Shown here piece by piece: positions 49,218 through 58,347 of a stretch of 64,000 nucleotides of DNA. Position 1 is the stretch's first letter. Each line of letters opens with the position of its first letter. The translations under genes and the position numbers were made by a program. Source of the stretch: Photobacterium sp. TLY01 (GTDB lineage Bacteria > Pseudomonadota > Gammaproteobacteria > Enterobacterales > Vibrionaceae); contig NZ_CP090364.1 of NCBI RefSeq assembly GCF_021432065.1, positions 1,750,601 through 1,814,600 of the forward strand, in the 5' to 3' direction. Below the pieces are notes generated by a model that was not told where the DNA came from, ran no database searches, and was given only the letters and a program-made list of their open reading frames with translations.

Positions 49218-49334
49218 ATTATTTTCATGCAAGGAATTTCCCAATAAACAGACTCAGCCACAGGCCTCTGAGTCAATGTTTATCAAATCCAGCCGTATCT
49301 ATCATTAAAGCCCCACTGAAGGGGGCAATATCAG
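49218..49334. repeat. Array spacer type Ib, copy 2, with GC hairpin
   Basis: Near-identical to 45676-45810 but about 20 bp shorter at its left end. Hairpin GCCCC (49310-49314) with GGGGGC (49321-49326). Confidence 0.65.
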
Positions 49335-49962
49335 TTACAAATCATCATAAAAATCATCGTCGTCGTCTTCAAAGGCAGATCCGATCGACCAGCTATCCAC
49401 TCGGCGAAAGCCTAAGCCGCTGAGGTCAGTGGCTCTGAGGGCTGCAACGACAGTTTCATGAAACAAAAAAAACAGGTTTTTCTTCCAAGGTAAAAACAAG
49501 CCTTTTTTCTAAAGGCACTTGATCCAGGACTTTCTCATCTAAGGAGAGCTTTAATAAAGTAAATCTGTTACCAATATAAGTTCCTTTTATTTCGCTTCGT
49601 TTTTTATGAATCGCCTGATGATGATTCCAGATATGCATATAATAGTGCTCTGACCAAATTTTATCGCCATTGACGATATTAGTTTGATAAAAATCTACAC
49701 TGGGTAAGTGAAACGACGCCAGAACTTGCCTAAATTTTTCAGAGACCAACTGCTCTGCCGTTTCATGATAGTCACACGGTTGGAACTTGGCGCGATTACC
49801 TTCTGATATGCCTACCCGACCCGGTCCCAACACTCTTCTGTGAATTGGATGAATGGCCATGAGTCTTCCTAAACCTTCATCAGAACCATCAATCTGATCT
49901 AACATATAATCCGTTGCACGACCACTTTCGTTTAACATGTAGTATTGACTATCATATTTCAT
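49335..49962 (-). pseudogene. Imm11-like family A copy 2, frameshifted at a homopolymer
   Basis: The frame opens as a normal A-family gene (MKYDSQYYMLNESGRATDYML) but breaks at an 8-A run on the plus strand (49465-49472); copy A4 has seven A at the same place. Translation from the start ends at 49456 after 168 residues, within LEEKPVFFVS. The rest, including the acidic DDDDDFYDDL tail and stop at 49335, lies in the next frame. The total of 628 bp is one base over a multiple of three. Either an inactivated copy or a slippage-switchable gene. Confidence 0.85.
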
Positions 49963-50085
49963 TTTCTTGCCATCACACGATTCGTCTTCTCATTGACCAT
50001 CTCTCAAACAGTTGACAATCCAGAATATTGAAAAAACATATGGCCACCATAAACATTTTATGGCAGCCATCGTAGTAATAGTCTA
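49963..50085. repeat. Array spacer type II, copy 3
   Basis: A 123-bp spacer nearly identical to 42798-42920, between A1 and A2. The matched pair shows that the A1-A2 and A8-A9 neighbourhoods share a duplication history. Confidence 0.7.
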
Positions 50086-50682
50086 TTATTCAAAGGCCGA
50101 ACCAATTGACCATTCATCTACCCGCTGAAAACTCAAACCTGTGAGATTAGCATCACGAAGTGCCTGCACAACTGTTTCATGGAACAGGAATTTTGGCTTC
50201 TCTTCCAATGTGAATACTAAACGTTTTTCTAGGGGTATTTTATCTAGTACATTTTCATCTAATGATAATACTTCTAGAATAAAATCATCATCCACATAAG
50301 TTCCATCAATTTTTGATCTACCTTTATGAATTGCCTGATAGTTATTCCATATATGCATATAGTAATGTTCTGACCAAGTTTTATTTCCGCTAACAATATT
50401 TGTTTGGTAAAAATCCACACCAGGCAAATTAAATCCTTGCAACACCTGCATGAATTTTTCTGAAACTAATTGCTCTGCAGTCTCATGATAATCTGATGGT
50501 GTAAATAAATCTGGATTTCCCTCAATAATTTCAACCACACCTGGACCAAGAACACGATGTTTAATTGAACGAATCGACATCAAGTGCCTTAACCCCTGAT
50601 CAGAAGTTCTTTTTTGTTCTAGCATGTAACTGGATGAGTTACCACTTTCTCTTAAAAAGTAATATTCGCTATCATATTTCAT
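50086..50682 (-). CDS. Imm11-like immunity protein, family A copy 1 (toxin-proximal)
   Basis: A 198-residue A-family protein beginning 1 nt after the toxin stop, which makes it the best candidate for the cognate immunity protein. The variable N-terminal part (RESGNSSSYMLEQKRTSDQGL and IIEGNPDLFTPSDYHE) is its own; the second half matches A8 and A10. Imm11-like proteins are known as immunity partners of polymorphic toxins; direct binding to this AHH domain is inferred from adjacency. Confidence 0.8.
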   Translation of the reverse strand: MKYDSEYYFLRESGNSSSYMLEQKRTSDQGLRHLMSIRSIKHRVLGPGVVEIIEGNPDLFTPSDYHETAEQLVSEKFMQVLQGFNLPGVDFYQTNIVSGNKTWSEHYYMHIWNNYQAIHKGRSKIDGTYVDDDFILEVLSLDENVLDKIPLEKRLVFTLEEKPKFLFHETVVQALRDANLTGLSFQRVDEWSIGSAFE

Positions 50683-50683
50683 T

Positions 50684-53600
50684 TTATTTACCCAATCGTA
50701 ATGTACCGTTAAAATGACCTAGCCCGTAGTTATGATTTCTATTTCTCTTACAGACATTGCTTCTTTGTAAACCAAGTTTCTTAGCTTCAATACTTTTAAC
50801 ATTACAGCACCCCAACCGACTGCCTTTTTTATAATCTCGATTATCCCAAGCAATTGTCCATGTAAAATCTTCAATATAACGCAAAACTTTATTACTTATT
50901 TTTTTCATATTAAACTCAAACTTTCCATTTAATATCTCTCGATTTTCTGCATGCTCACAGAGCTTACCTTTTTCTATTTTTCTTTTAACATCTAGAACAA
51001 GAGCTTTTGCTGACTTAGGATAAGATAGGTTTCTATCTTCTTCAATTAATACTGAGTTATAATCATTCATCTCAATTGTTACTTCTTTTTTTACATCTTC
51101 ATTTAAAATATCCCTCTCTAAACCCTCAAGTTCAGTAATTGCACCTCGCTTTCTATTATATGCAATTCCTTTTGCATGATTACCTTTATGTCGCTGAACT
51201 GCTAACTCACAAGCCAAACTCATATCAGCAGGTAATGTCACTAGGTTATGAATCCCATTAATATCATAACTAAAATTGTCAAAAAGCTCTGAAAAAATAT
51301 CACCTTTCACTGCTTCTTTAGGTATAACATGATGAACTTCTAACGAACTATTCCCAATAAACCATTCATGCTCGCTTGGAAAAGATTTATTTCTTTTCTT
51401 ATAAGCATCTGCCATGTTTTTCTTATGTGGACCATCACCATTATTCCCTTTCCCCGGCTTCAACCGATTCCGGTTCTTACATTTAGGGTCATCGCAGATC
51501 GGGCAATGTTTTGGCAGATTAGTCTCATTATCCTTTTCATGCTGTTTTTTATCGTGGCGGTTGAGCGTGGTCTTTTTGCTGTCGGAGATCTTCATCAGCA
51601 CATCAATCAGACCTTCCAGTGCTTTACCACCGTTTCGGGCGGTAACGCCACCGGTAATAGCGACAGCGGCAATGGGGGCTCCGACGCCACCGCTGACAGC
51701 GCCGGCCAAGGCAGTACCGCCTGTAACAGCGGCAAAATCGATACCTTTTTGCGTCCCCTGCGACACCGCCAGGCGCGTCAGTTCATCCGCCGGCATGGCT
51801 TCCAGAAAAAGGCGTGGCAGGCTGGCAAGATAGGCTCGGGTTTCCGGGTCCGACAGTAACAGCAAGAGTATTTCCATTGCCTGACTGGCTTCCTGCAGAC
51901 CCAGTTTCACCCGGTCAACTTGCTGCAGTTTGCGCTGCATCACGTCTATGTCACCGGTCGCAATCGCTTCTACCAGTACATCAATACCGATATCCGCTGC
52001 GTCCATCAGCTCGCCGAATTCGCCAAAATCAGGCAGATAGTCGGTGACACCTGAGCTGATCCCCATGCCGGTGCTTTTCGCATAAGACCAGCTTTGCTCC
52101 AGAAATGACAAGTCGTCAAAGGCGTCTTTACGGCTGCGCATTTCTGCCAGTTCTGCTTCAACGCTGGCCTTCAGTTCAGCAAATTGCTCTGCTGCGATCA
52201 TCGGCGCGATTGCAGCCTGTTGGCGGGCAGTTTGCACCATCTCGCCCACCAGGCCATTCAGTGCTTCAGGGATCGCTTCCCTGTGCTTTTCGAGCTCCTT
52301 TTCTGCCTTTTTCGCTGCTTCTTTATCACCAAACGTCACTTCTGCGCCAACTTGGGGTACGCCGTACAGCATCACACTGCCGTTCGCATCCAGTTTTCCT
52401 TCCTGTTTTTCGCCATTGGCGAACATGACAGAGTAAGGCACATAACCTGCTGGCGTTTGCTCCATGTCATCGTATGTCAGTCGAATCGCCAAAGGCGCTG
52501 GCAATGCGTTCAGCGAGTGCACCACATCGGTAATGCTGCCGCCCTGCGTGGTGCGCTGGTTATTGGTCGGCACCACCATGATGTTTTCGCCCTTGCTGCG
52601 GATGGTGGCGATTTTCTGTTTCAGGCCGTTCATCGCCGCTGAAATGTCATCGGGCAGGTTTTTACGGACCGTTTTCACCGATTCCCGATGGGCTTTGATG
52701 TTGTCGGAGATATAGGTATACCCACGGGTATCTGAGTGAAAAAGGATCGTTTCCAGCCGGGCATCCGTTTTTTCCAGAATGCTGCCGCATTCGCGACTGA
52801 GCAGGGTTGCCTTGGCGTCCCAGTCCAGGTTGTCCAGCCACTCACTCGGGTTGCCAGTGCCCAGATGACGCATGGAAGCCAGCAGGTTGTTGCCGGATTC
52901 CTCTTTGTGATAATTGACGAACAGATCAAACAAGACGCCGTCTGCTTCCAGTATCGGCAGCATGGTGCTGATCAGGCCGAGGATGTCTTGCTCCGACACA
53001 GGCTGCTGGTCAAAGAAGTTGATCAGGCGCGCTGCGATCTCTTCTGCCTGACCCGGTTTGGGGTTCAATGGCAGATGCGCGCGAATTTCCACTTCCAGCA
53101 TGTGACGAAATTCAAGGCTGTCTGCCAGCGTTTCGCCCAGATAACCCCAGATACGCTTTTGCATATCGCCCCTTGGGACCCAGAATGGCACGCACATGTG
53201 TGATGCGCGGTCAAAAAACACCTCGTCATCAAGCGTGGCTTTATCCGGGTTGGCAGGGCGAGGATAATTGATTTTATAAGGTGCTGGCGCTTCACCGTAT
53301 TCAACGGTGCAGCCTTTGGTGGGCAAGCCGTCAACAATGGCTTCACCTGCGTTATTCAGTGTGCCTTCTGCCAGAACGGCACCGGATTCATCTTTCAGTT
53401 TGAAAGGGGCATTGGCGAGCGGTTTACCGGACGTGTAACGACATTGAACACGCAGCGCATGGGTTTTGTCTTCATCTGGCTGAACAGTCACCGACGGGTT
53501 TTCACAACCAAAACACATGGTATTGCCTGCGTTCATGGTCATCATGTCGGTTTTACGGGCCACCCCGACACCTTCAATTTTCACTGTGGAAGATGCCGTG

Positions 53601-53896
53601 GTGAATTTGGCTTCCGCTTCGGTCGTACCGGAAACAATGCCTTTTTTATCGCCGCCTGCATCGCCGGTGCTACACGAAAACTGGCTGCTTTTCAGGGCAA
53701 TGCTATTGCCACCATCGGCGGTGACGGTTGTGCTTCCATCGGCCAGATCGGCCGACTTCGCATTGTTTCCGTAAGGGATGGGCACAACGGGTGGCCCGAC
53801 TGTTGTCATACATACATCAGGGACGGCAGCATTCGCTTCACCGCCTGACCCTTTATGAACAATGCTCAGACCATCAGCACTGATAGTGACTCCCAT
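50684..53896 (-). CDS. PAAR-like (DUF4150) polymorphic toxin with C-terminal AHH nuclease domain
   Basis: A 1070-residue modular effector. Residues about 1-130 are a DUF4150/PAAR-like domain (GVTISADGLSIVHKGSGG, then PPVVPIPYGNNAKSADLADG and TMNAGNTMCFGCENPSV), which caps the VgrG spike of a type VI secretion system. Residues 140-770 are a largely helical core with Ala/Gly-rich hydrophobic stretches near 735-760. A Cys-rich linker (CPICDDPKC) leads to the C-terminal AHH nuclease: His855-His856 in EVHHVIPK, NGIHNLVTLP at 880-889, and His903/His907 in HKGNH. The C-terminal 250 residues are AT-rich, unlike the core, as in swapped toxin tips. No VgrG or secretion gene is in the window. The immunity gene starts 1 nt after the stop. 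Confidence 0.88.
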   Translation of the reverse strand: MGVTISADGLSIVHKGSGGEANAAVPDVCMTTVGPPVVPIPYGNNAKSADLADGSTTVTADGGNSIALKSSQFSCSTGDAGGDKKGIVSGTTEAEAKFTTASSTVKIEGVGVARKTDMMTMNAGNTMCFGCENPSVTVQPDEDKTHALRVQCRYTSGKPLANAPFKLKDESGAVLAEGTLNNAGEAIVDGLPTKGCTVEYGEAPAPYKINYPRPANPDKATLDDEVFFDRASHMCVPFWVPRGDMQKRIWGYLGETLADSLEFRHMLEVEIRAHLPLNPKPGQAEEIAARLINFFDQQPVSEQDILGLISTMLPILEADGVLFDLFVNYHKEESGNNLLASMRHLGTGNPSEWLDNLDWDAKATLLSRECGSILEKTDARLETILFHSDTRGYTYISDNIKAHRESVKTVRKNLPDDISAAMNGLKQKIATIRSKGENIMVVPTNNQRTTQGGSITDVVHSLNALPAPLAIRLTYDDMEQTPAGYVPYSVMFANGEKQEGKLDANGSVMLYGVPQVGAEVTFGDKEAAKKAEKELEKHREAIPEALNGLVGEMVQTARQQAAIAPMIAAEQFAELKASVEAELAEMRSRKDAFDDLSFLEQSWSYAKSTGMGISSGVTDYLPDFGEFGELMDAADIGIDVLVEAIATGDIDVMQRKLQQVDRVKLGLQEASQAMEILLLLLSDPETRAYLASLPRLFLEAMPADELTRLAVSQGTQKGIDFAAVTGGTALAGAVSGGVGAPIAAVAITGGVTARNGGKALEGLIDVLMKISDSKKTTLNRHDKKQHEKDNETNLPKHCPICDDPKCKNRNRLKPGKGNNGDGPHKKNMADAYKKRNKSFPSEHEWFIGNSSLEVHHVIPKEAVKGDIFSELFDNFSYDINGIHNLVTLPADMSLACELAVQRHKGNHAKGIAYNRKRGAITELEGLERDILNEDVKKEVTIEMNDYNSVLIEEDRNLSYPKSAKALVLDVKRKIEKGKLCEHAENREILNGKFEFNMKKISNKVLRYIEDFTWTIAWDNRDYKKGSRLGCCNVKSIEAKKLGLQRSNVCKRNRNHNYGLGHFNGTLRLGK

Positions 53897-54115
53897 GACG
53901 CTTTCCTCGCAACACAGACTAATGAATAGCCATTATTCTACCAGATGCCCATCATCGTATCCCATTGATAGAAAATAGGAAATAGTAGTTAATATGACTT
54001 TTTTTCCAGTCATTCTGACAGTTATTCAATTCTTGTGAGGAATATCAAGCTAACGACTAAAAAGGTTGGATTTGCCTCGCAACACCACGATGCACAGTGA
54101 AAAAAGAAAGCGCCA

Positions 54116-54712
54116 TCAGCCTGACTGTATCTCGTAAACCATGGTGGTTGAGCCAGAAAAGCCTACCAGCCATTTCAGATAAGGAAAACGATCGGTTCTG
54201 ACCGGATGGAAGCCTTTTTCGTCATACAGTTTTCTGGCTCTCGGGTTGCTGTCGATAACATCAAGCCGCACTTTCTGATACTGATTCTCACGGGCATACG
54301 TGATGATGTGCGATAACAGTTCCGAGCCGAGTCCCTGACCTCGGCAGGCGGGATCCACCACGATGCCGTCCATAATCAGCTCTTTGGGATCAGGCTTGCG
54401 CTCAAACAAACTCAGGACAAGCGCGGCCCAGGTTCCGCGCCAGAAGCCCAGGACTCGCCATAACCGCTTTAAGGTGATGCCACCCGTCAGCGAGCCCTGC
54501 GCTGTCTGATACCCGGCAATCCCCACGATTTTTTCATTGGCGATCACCACAAAAGAAAAATCCGGATTGAAAGATTCAGCCAGCAAATGAATCCGCTGCG
54601 CTTTGCTGGGAATCGCGGCTTTAAACTTGTGTCCAAACGCATTTTCATAAAGAGATGCAACAGCTAAAGCATGGGATGCATGCCAGCCTTGCTGAATCAT
54701 TGAATTGTCCAT
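54116..54712 (-). CDS. GNAT family N-acetyltransferase
   Basis: A 198-residue GNAT. The acetyl-CoA loop is in VDPACRGQGLGSELLSHII (RGQGLG) and the final element is NPRARKLYDEKGFHPVRT. The N-terminal third (about 75 residues) is longer than in minimal GNATs. Substrate unknown. Single gene, 220 bp upstream of the toxin start in genome order. Confidence 0.85.
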   Translation of the reverse strand: MDNSMIQQGWHASHALAVASLYENAFGHKFKAAIPSKAQRIHLLAESFNPDFSFVVIANEKIVGIAGYQTAQGSLTGGITLKRLWRVLGFWRGTWAALVLSLFERKPDPKELIMDGIVVDPACRGQGLGSELLSHIITYARENQYQKVRLDVIDSNPRARKLYDEKGFHPVRTDRFPYLKWLVGFSGSTTMVYEIQSG

Positions 54713-54862
54713 GAAAAAACCTCTGAGCAGTCTTCTTGCAGGAAATCATAACCACGGCAGCACTGACTTTAATCGACAAAACATCGTCATCAAAACGAGA
54801 TTACGCTGTGCGTGCGCCAAGCCACACAATACGCAATCAGATGTCTATATTAGGATACAAGA

Positions 54863-55648
54863 TCACAGATCCTGTACCGTCATGATTCCCTCAGTGATCG
54901 CCACCTGTTGGTGTCTGAGATAATCAATATCCGCCAGATAAGCCAGATGATGCCCTTCAGCAAAGTGTTGTACGAACTGCGCGTCACCCATGTCAGCCTG
55001 TGCCCGCATGAAATCGACCAAACTCTGCAAGCGTGTGATCATTTCACTGACTAATTGCTGTCTGTCGGAGGCAGAAACGCCGTAGCTGTCACAGAACAAT
55101 CTGGCCCGGGCTATCTGTGTGTCGAGCGTCCCCAGCTGATCGACAGGATCGGTTTTAAAAGGCGACCAGCAATAGACCGAATAGGCAATATCCCACAGCC
55201 GGGGTGCCGGATGAGCGGTATCGAAATCGAACACGCCCACGACTTCATGTCCGCTCAGTGCGACGTTGTACGGGGTGAAATCACCATGACAGATCACCTC
55301 GGCAGGCGCTCTGGCTGGCAGCATCCAAGCCGTTTCCGCCAGATTCACTGTTTTCAGGAAACCTTGCGAAGCATCATGCAATTGCCGCAGCAATCTGGCA
55401 GCGCTGATCAATGCCTCTTCTGAGGCTATCGCTCCTTCAAGTGGATAATTGTACGTCTCGCCTTCGACAAAGCTCAGTACCTCAGATCCCGCATCCATCC
55501 CAATCACTTCAGGACAGGCACGAAACCCCTGTTGATGCAGATAACGCAATAAAAGATGAACCGTCGCAGACCAAGCCTGTACTGGCCTGACAACCGTTTC
55601 ACCCTGACGGTAAATCCCTGTTTCCCTTCCTCCGGAAAGCGTTTCCAT
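54863..55648 (-). CDS. Phosphotransferase of the APH/choline-kinase family
   Basis: A 261-residue aminoglycoside-phosphotransferase-fold protein. The catalytic loop is VICHGDFTPYNVALSG and the metal Asp lies in GVFDFDTAHPAPRLWDIAY, both intact. The substrate could be a small alcohol, antibiotic or homoserine-like compound. Start ATG 55648 is preferred: the AAGG lies 6 nt before it, while it touches an ATG at 55654. It follows the ACT-domain gene with an 8-bp gap. Confidence 0.85.
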   Translation of the reverse strand: METLSGGRETGIYRQGETVVRPVQAWSATVHLLLRYLHQQGFRACPEVIGMDAGSEVLSFVEGETYNYPLEGAIASEEALISAARLLRQLHDASQGFLKTVNLAETAWMLPARAPAEVICHGDFTPYNVALSGHEVVGVFDFDTAHPAPRLWDIAYSVYCWSPFKTDPVDQLGTLDTQIARARLFCDSYGVSASDRQQLVSEMITRLQSLVDFMRAQADMGDAQFVQHFAEGHHLAYLADIDYLRHQQVAITEGIMTVQDL

Positions 55649-55656
55649 GATCATCC

Positions 55657-56058
55657 TTATGATTGATTTGTCAGATCCGTCAGCACCTGCAACGCCAGGT
55701 CCGCTTTGTCCGCCGGTACAAAAACGTGATCGTGATAATACGCGGCAATCACATTGGCGCTGATGTCATGCTTTGCCAACGCAGTGGACACCGCCGCCGT
55801 CAGCCCGACGGCTTCCAGGCTGGAATGTACCGTCAGGGTAATACAGCGAAAGGTCGATTCATACTTGATTGCAGCCGCTTCTGCCGACTGGGTCGTCAAC
55901 ACCAGCGTTAAGCCTTCCTGCTCCTGAAATGTCGCCAGCGGGGCATACTGCAGATACTCGGTAATATCTCCGTTGACGGTGCAAAAAACATAGTCGTCTT
56001 CCCGCGTTACCGGCGACATGGTTTGCAGCAGCCGTTTCAAGTCCATGATGCCTGACAT
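55657..56058 (-). CDS. ACT domain-containing protein
   Basis: A 133-residue protein with an ACT-type C-terminal half (ITLTVHSSLEAVGLTAAVSTALAKHDISANVIAAYYHDHVFV), similar to small amino-acid-binding ACT/CASTOR-like proteins. It probably binds an amino acid; the partner is unknown. AGGAGGAAAA directly before ATG 56058 marks the start. It lies between a GNAT gene and the phosphotransferase. Confidence 0.82.
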   Translation of the reverse strand: MSGIMDLKRLLQTMSPVTREDDYVFCTVNGDITEYLQYAPLATFQEQEGLTLVLTTQSAEAAAIKYESTFRCITLTVHSSLEAVGLTAAVSTALAKHDISANVIAAYYHDHVFVPADKADLALQVLTDLTNQS

Positions 56059-56082
56059 TTTTCCTCCTTGTTCAATGGTTCA

Positions 56083-56571
56083 TTATTGGGTCAGCTGTTT
56101 GTACATCACGTAACAGTCAACCAAGCCTTGATTCTTGTGCCGGTAGGCGCCGGGTAACGTGCCGACGATCTGAAAGCCCAGTTTCTGCCAGAGCTTCACG
56201 GCAACCTCATTGGTCGATACCACTGAATTAAACTGCATTGCGCTGAACCCCTGTTCAAGCGCCACACGTTGTGAATGCTCGCACATGGCACGCGCGACGC
56301 CTTTGCCCCGCGCGGCCTGCGTCACCATATAGCCGCAGTTACAGACATGGTTCCCCGGCCCCATGGCATTAGCTTTCAGATAGTAAGAGCCCAGCACAAT
56401 ATCGTCTTCCACACATACAAACGTCTTGAGTGGCATCTCGCCCCACAATGTATAGGCTTGCTCACGGCTCATCTCCGGATCAAAGGCGTAAGTTTCCTGC
56501 GCCTGAATAATGCGCCTGAATTCAGGCCAGAATTGTTCAAAATCAGCGGCATCCATTTCACGTATCAGCAT
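56083..56571 (-). CDS. GNAT family N-acetyltransferase
   Basis: A 162-residue GNAT with the acetyl-CoA loop ARGKGVARAMCEHS and the closing motif NEVAVKLWQKLGFQIVGTLPGA typical of the PhiN/RimL-like group that includes toxin-tolerance acetyltransferases. Substrate unknown. First of three co-oriented genes with the ACT protein and the phosphotransferase. Confidence 0.86.
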   Translation of the reverse strand: MLIREMDAADFEQFWPEFRRIIQAQETYAFDPEMSREQAYTLWGEMPLKTFVCVEDDIVLGSYYLKANAMGPGNHVCNCGYMVTQAARGKGVARAMCEHSQRVALEQGFSAMQFNSVVSTNEVAVKLWQKLGFQIVGTLPGAYRHKNQGLVDCYVMYKQLTQ

Positions 56572-56806
56572 ATCTGGGCTCCCTTGGCTGTGATTGACTG
56601 AATTTACGACGAAAACTGCGGGCTGTCATGCCTTGGTCTCACCGAAACAGACAGACAAAAACAATCATGGCTGTGTTACCGGCCTCCTTTGACAAGCACA
56701 TCCGTCCCACAGTCCTGCCGTCACTCGCCTCTGACCTTTCTGGATCCTCAGACACACAGGAACTGGATCTCCTTTGGACAAACGGACCTTCCTAGAATGG
56801 GTTTTC

Positions 56807-56820
56807 AGACTTATGAGTCT
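56807..56820. promoter_or_regulatory. Inverted repeat upstream of gabD
   Basis: AGACTTATGAGTCT (AGACT, TATG, AGTCT) lies 33 bp before the gabD start. It could be an operator for the MocR-like regulator encoded downstream, but no consensus is known to me for it. Confidence 0.35.
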
Positions 56821-56853
56821 ATACCGACAATCTGCTCAGTTCAGGAAGCCGCT

Positions 56854-58305
56854 ATGCCAGAAAATGCTCAATTACACCATTTTGCACTGAACAATCCGAC
56901 ATTACTGTCGGTTCTGTGCAACAAAAGCGACGATGCCATTGAAGTCATCAATCCGGCCAGCGATGAGACACTCGGTTATGTCCCGTCTCTGAGCAAAAAC
57001 GCCATCATTGATATCATTGAACGGGCCCACCTTGCACAGAAGCAATGGGCTAATCTGCCGGCAAAATCCCGTTCAGCCATGCTGCGTCACTGGTATGAGC
57101 TTGTCATGGCGAATCAGGATGATCTTGCCCGTATTATGACACTGGAACAAGGTAAGCCCTTTGCTGAAGCCAAAGGTGAGGTGGCTTATGGCGCCTCATT
57201 TATTCAATGGTTTGCCGAGGAAGCAAAACGTACTTATGGCGAAAGTATTCCTGCCACCAGCGAAGACAAACGCATCATTACCATCAAGCAACCTGTGGGC
57301 GTGGCAGCCGCCATTACCCCCTGGAATTTTCCTATCGCCATGATTACCCGCAAAGCGGCACCCGCACTGGCTGCCGGATGCAGTTTCATTGCCAAGCCTG
57401 CCAACCAGACGCCTTTAAGTGCTTATGCGGTCGCCGAGCTGGCTTATCAGGCCGGGATTCCCAGAGATCTGCTGGCAATGGTCAACAGTCACTCTTCCGT
57501 GATGGTGGGCCAGTTGTTCAGCACCCACCCACTGATTCAAAAGCTGTCATTTACCGGCTCGACTGAAGTTGGCCGTGTCTTAATGAGCCAAAGTGCCGAT
57601 ACCGTCAAACGAACTTCTATGGAGCTTGGCGGTAACGCACCGTTTATTGTGTTCGAAGATGCCGATATTGAACGTGCGGTTCAGGGGGCGCTGGCCTCTA
57701 AGTTCCGGAATGCCGGGCAAACCTGTGTCTGTGCGAACCGCTTCTATGTCCATGACAGCGTTTATGACGATTTCGTCCAGCAGTTCAGCCGTGCTATCCG
57801 TACGCTGAAAGTCGGTCACGGTCTGGATGAAGGGGTATCCATCGGCCCGCTAATCGATCGCCGCGCCAAAGATCAGATCTTGGCACTGATCCAAGGCGCT
57901 GTGGTTCAGGGAGCACAAATCGCGACAGGAGGTGAAGATCTGGGTGGACTGTTCATCGCACCTACCCTGCTGACAGAAGTCACACAGAACATGGACATCG
58001 TGCAGAAAGAAATTTTTGGCCCGGTCGCCCCTGTGCTCCGCTTCAGCAACGACAGTGAGCTGATTGCAATGGCCAATGACACAATTCACGGTCTGGCCAG
58101 CTATTTCTTTAGTCAGAATATCAACCGGGTATTCCACATCGCCGAGGCTCTGGAGTTCGGCATGGTTGGCATCAATGAAGGCATTATTTCGACCGAAGTT
58201 GCCCCGTTTGGCGGCGTGAAGCAATCCGGCATCGGCCGCGAAGGCGGACGCCAGGGCATCGAAGAATATTTACACACGAAGTATCTGTGTTTTGGCTCCC
58301 TGTAA
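56854..58305 (+). CDS. gabD: NAD(P)-dependent succinate-semialdehyde dehydrogenase
   Basis: A 483-residue aldehyde dehydrogenase. Visible are the NAD(P)-binding TPWNFP, the GSTEVGR turn, the general-base Glu in TSMELGGNAPFIVF, the nucleophile Cys in RNAGQTCVCANRFY, and the C-terminal KYLCFG close to GabD of E. coli. It oxidises succinic semialdehyde to succinate, the second step of GABA degradation. ATG 56854 follows CAGGAAGCC; the frame to 56689 is not supported. gabT begins 43 bp after its stop. Confidence 0.9.
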   Translation: MPENAQLHHFALNNPTLLSVLCNKSDDAIEVINPASDETLGYVPSLSKNAIIDIIERAHLAQKQWANLPAKSRSAMLRHWYELVMANQDDLARIMTLEQGKPFAEAKGEVAYGASFIQWFAEEAKRTYGESIPATSEDKRIITIKQPVGVAAAITPWNFPIAMITRKAAPALAAGCSFIAKPANQTPLSAYAVAELAYQAGIPRDLLAMVNSHSSVMVGQLFSTHPLIQKLSFTGSTEVGRVLMSQSADTVKRTSMELGGNAPFIVFEDADIERAVQGALASKFRNAGQTCVCANRFYVHDSVYDDFVQQFSRAIRTLKVGHGLDEGVSIGPLIDRRAKDQILALIQGAVVQGAQIATGGEDLGGLFIAPTLLTEVTQNMDIVQKEIFGPVAPVLRFSNDSELIAMANDTIHGLASYFFSQNINRVFHIAEALEFGMVGINEGIISTEVAPFGGVKQSGIGREGGRQGIEEYLHTKYLCFGSL

Positions 58306-58347
58306 GCCAAGCCAGCCACTGCACATCATTTTGACAAGGAATTCTGC

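Noticed and set aside
42036..50085. Repeated spacers as a CRISPR array
   Set aside because: The repeats are over 100 bp, lie between complete protein genes, and have no regular short unit or cas genes.
38150..53896. Immunity array as an insertion sequence or transposon
   Set aside because: No transposase, no terminal inverted repeats and no target duplication are visible. Segmental duplication explains the repeats.
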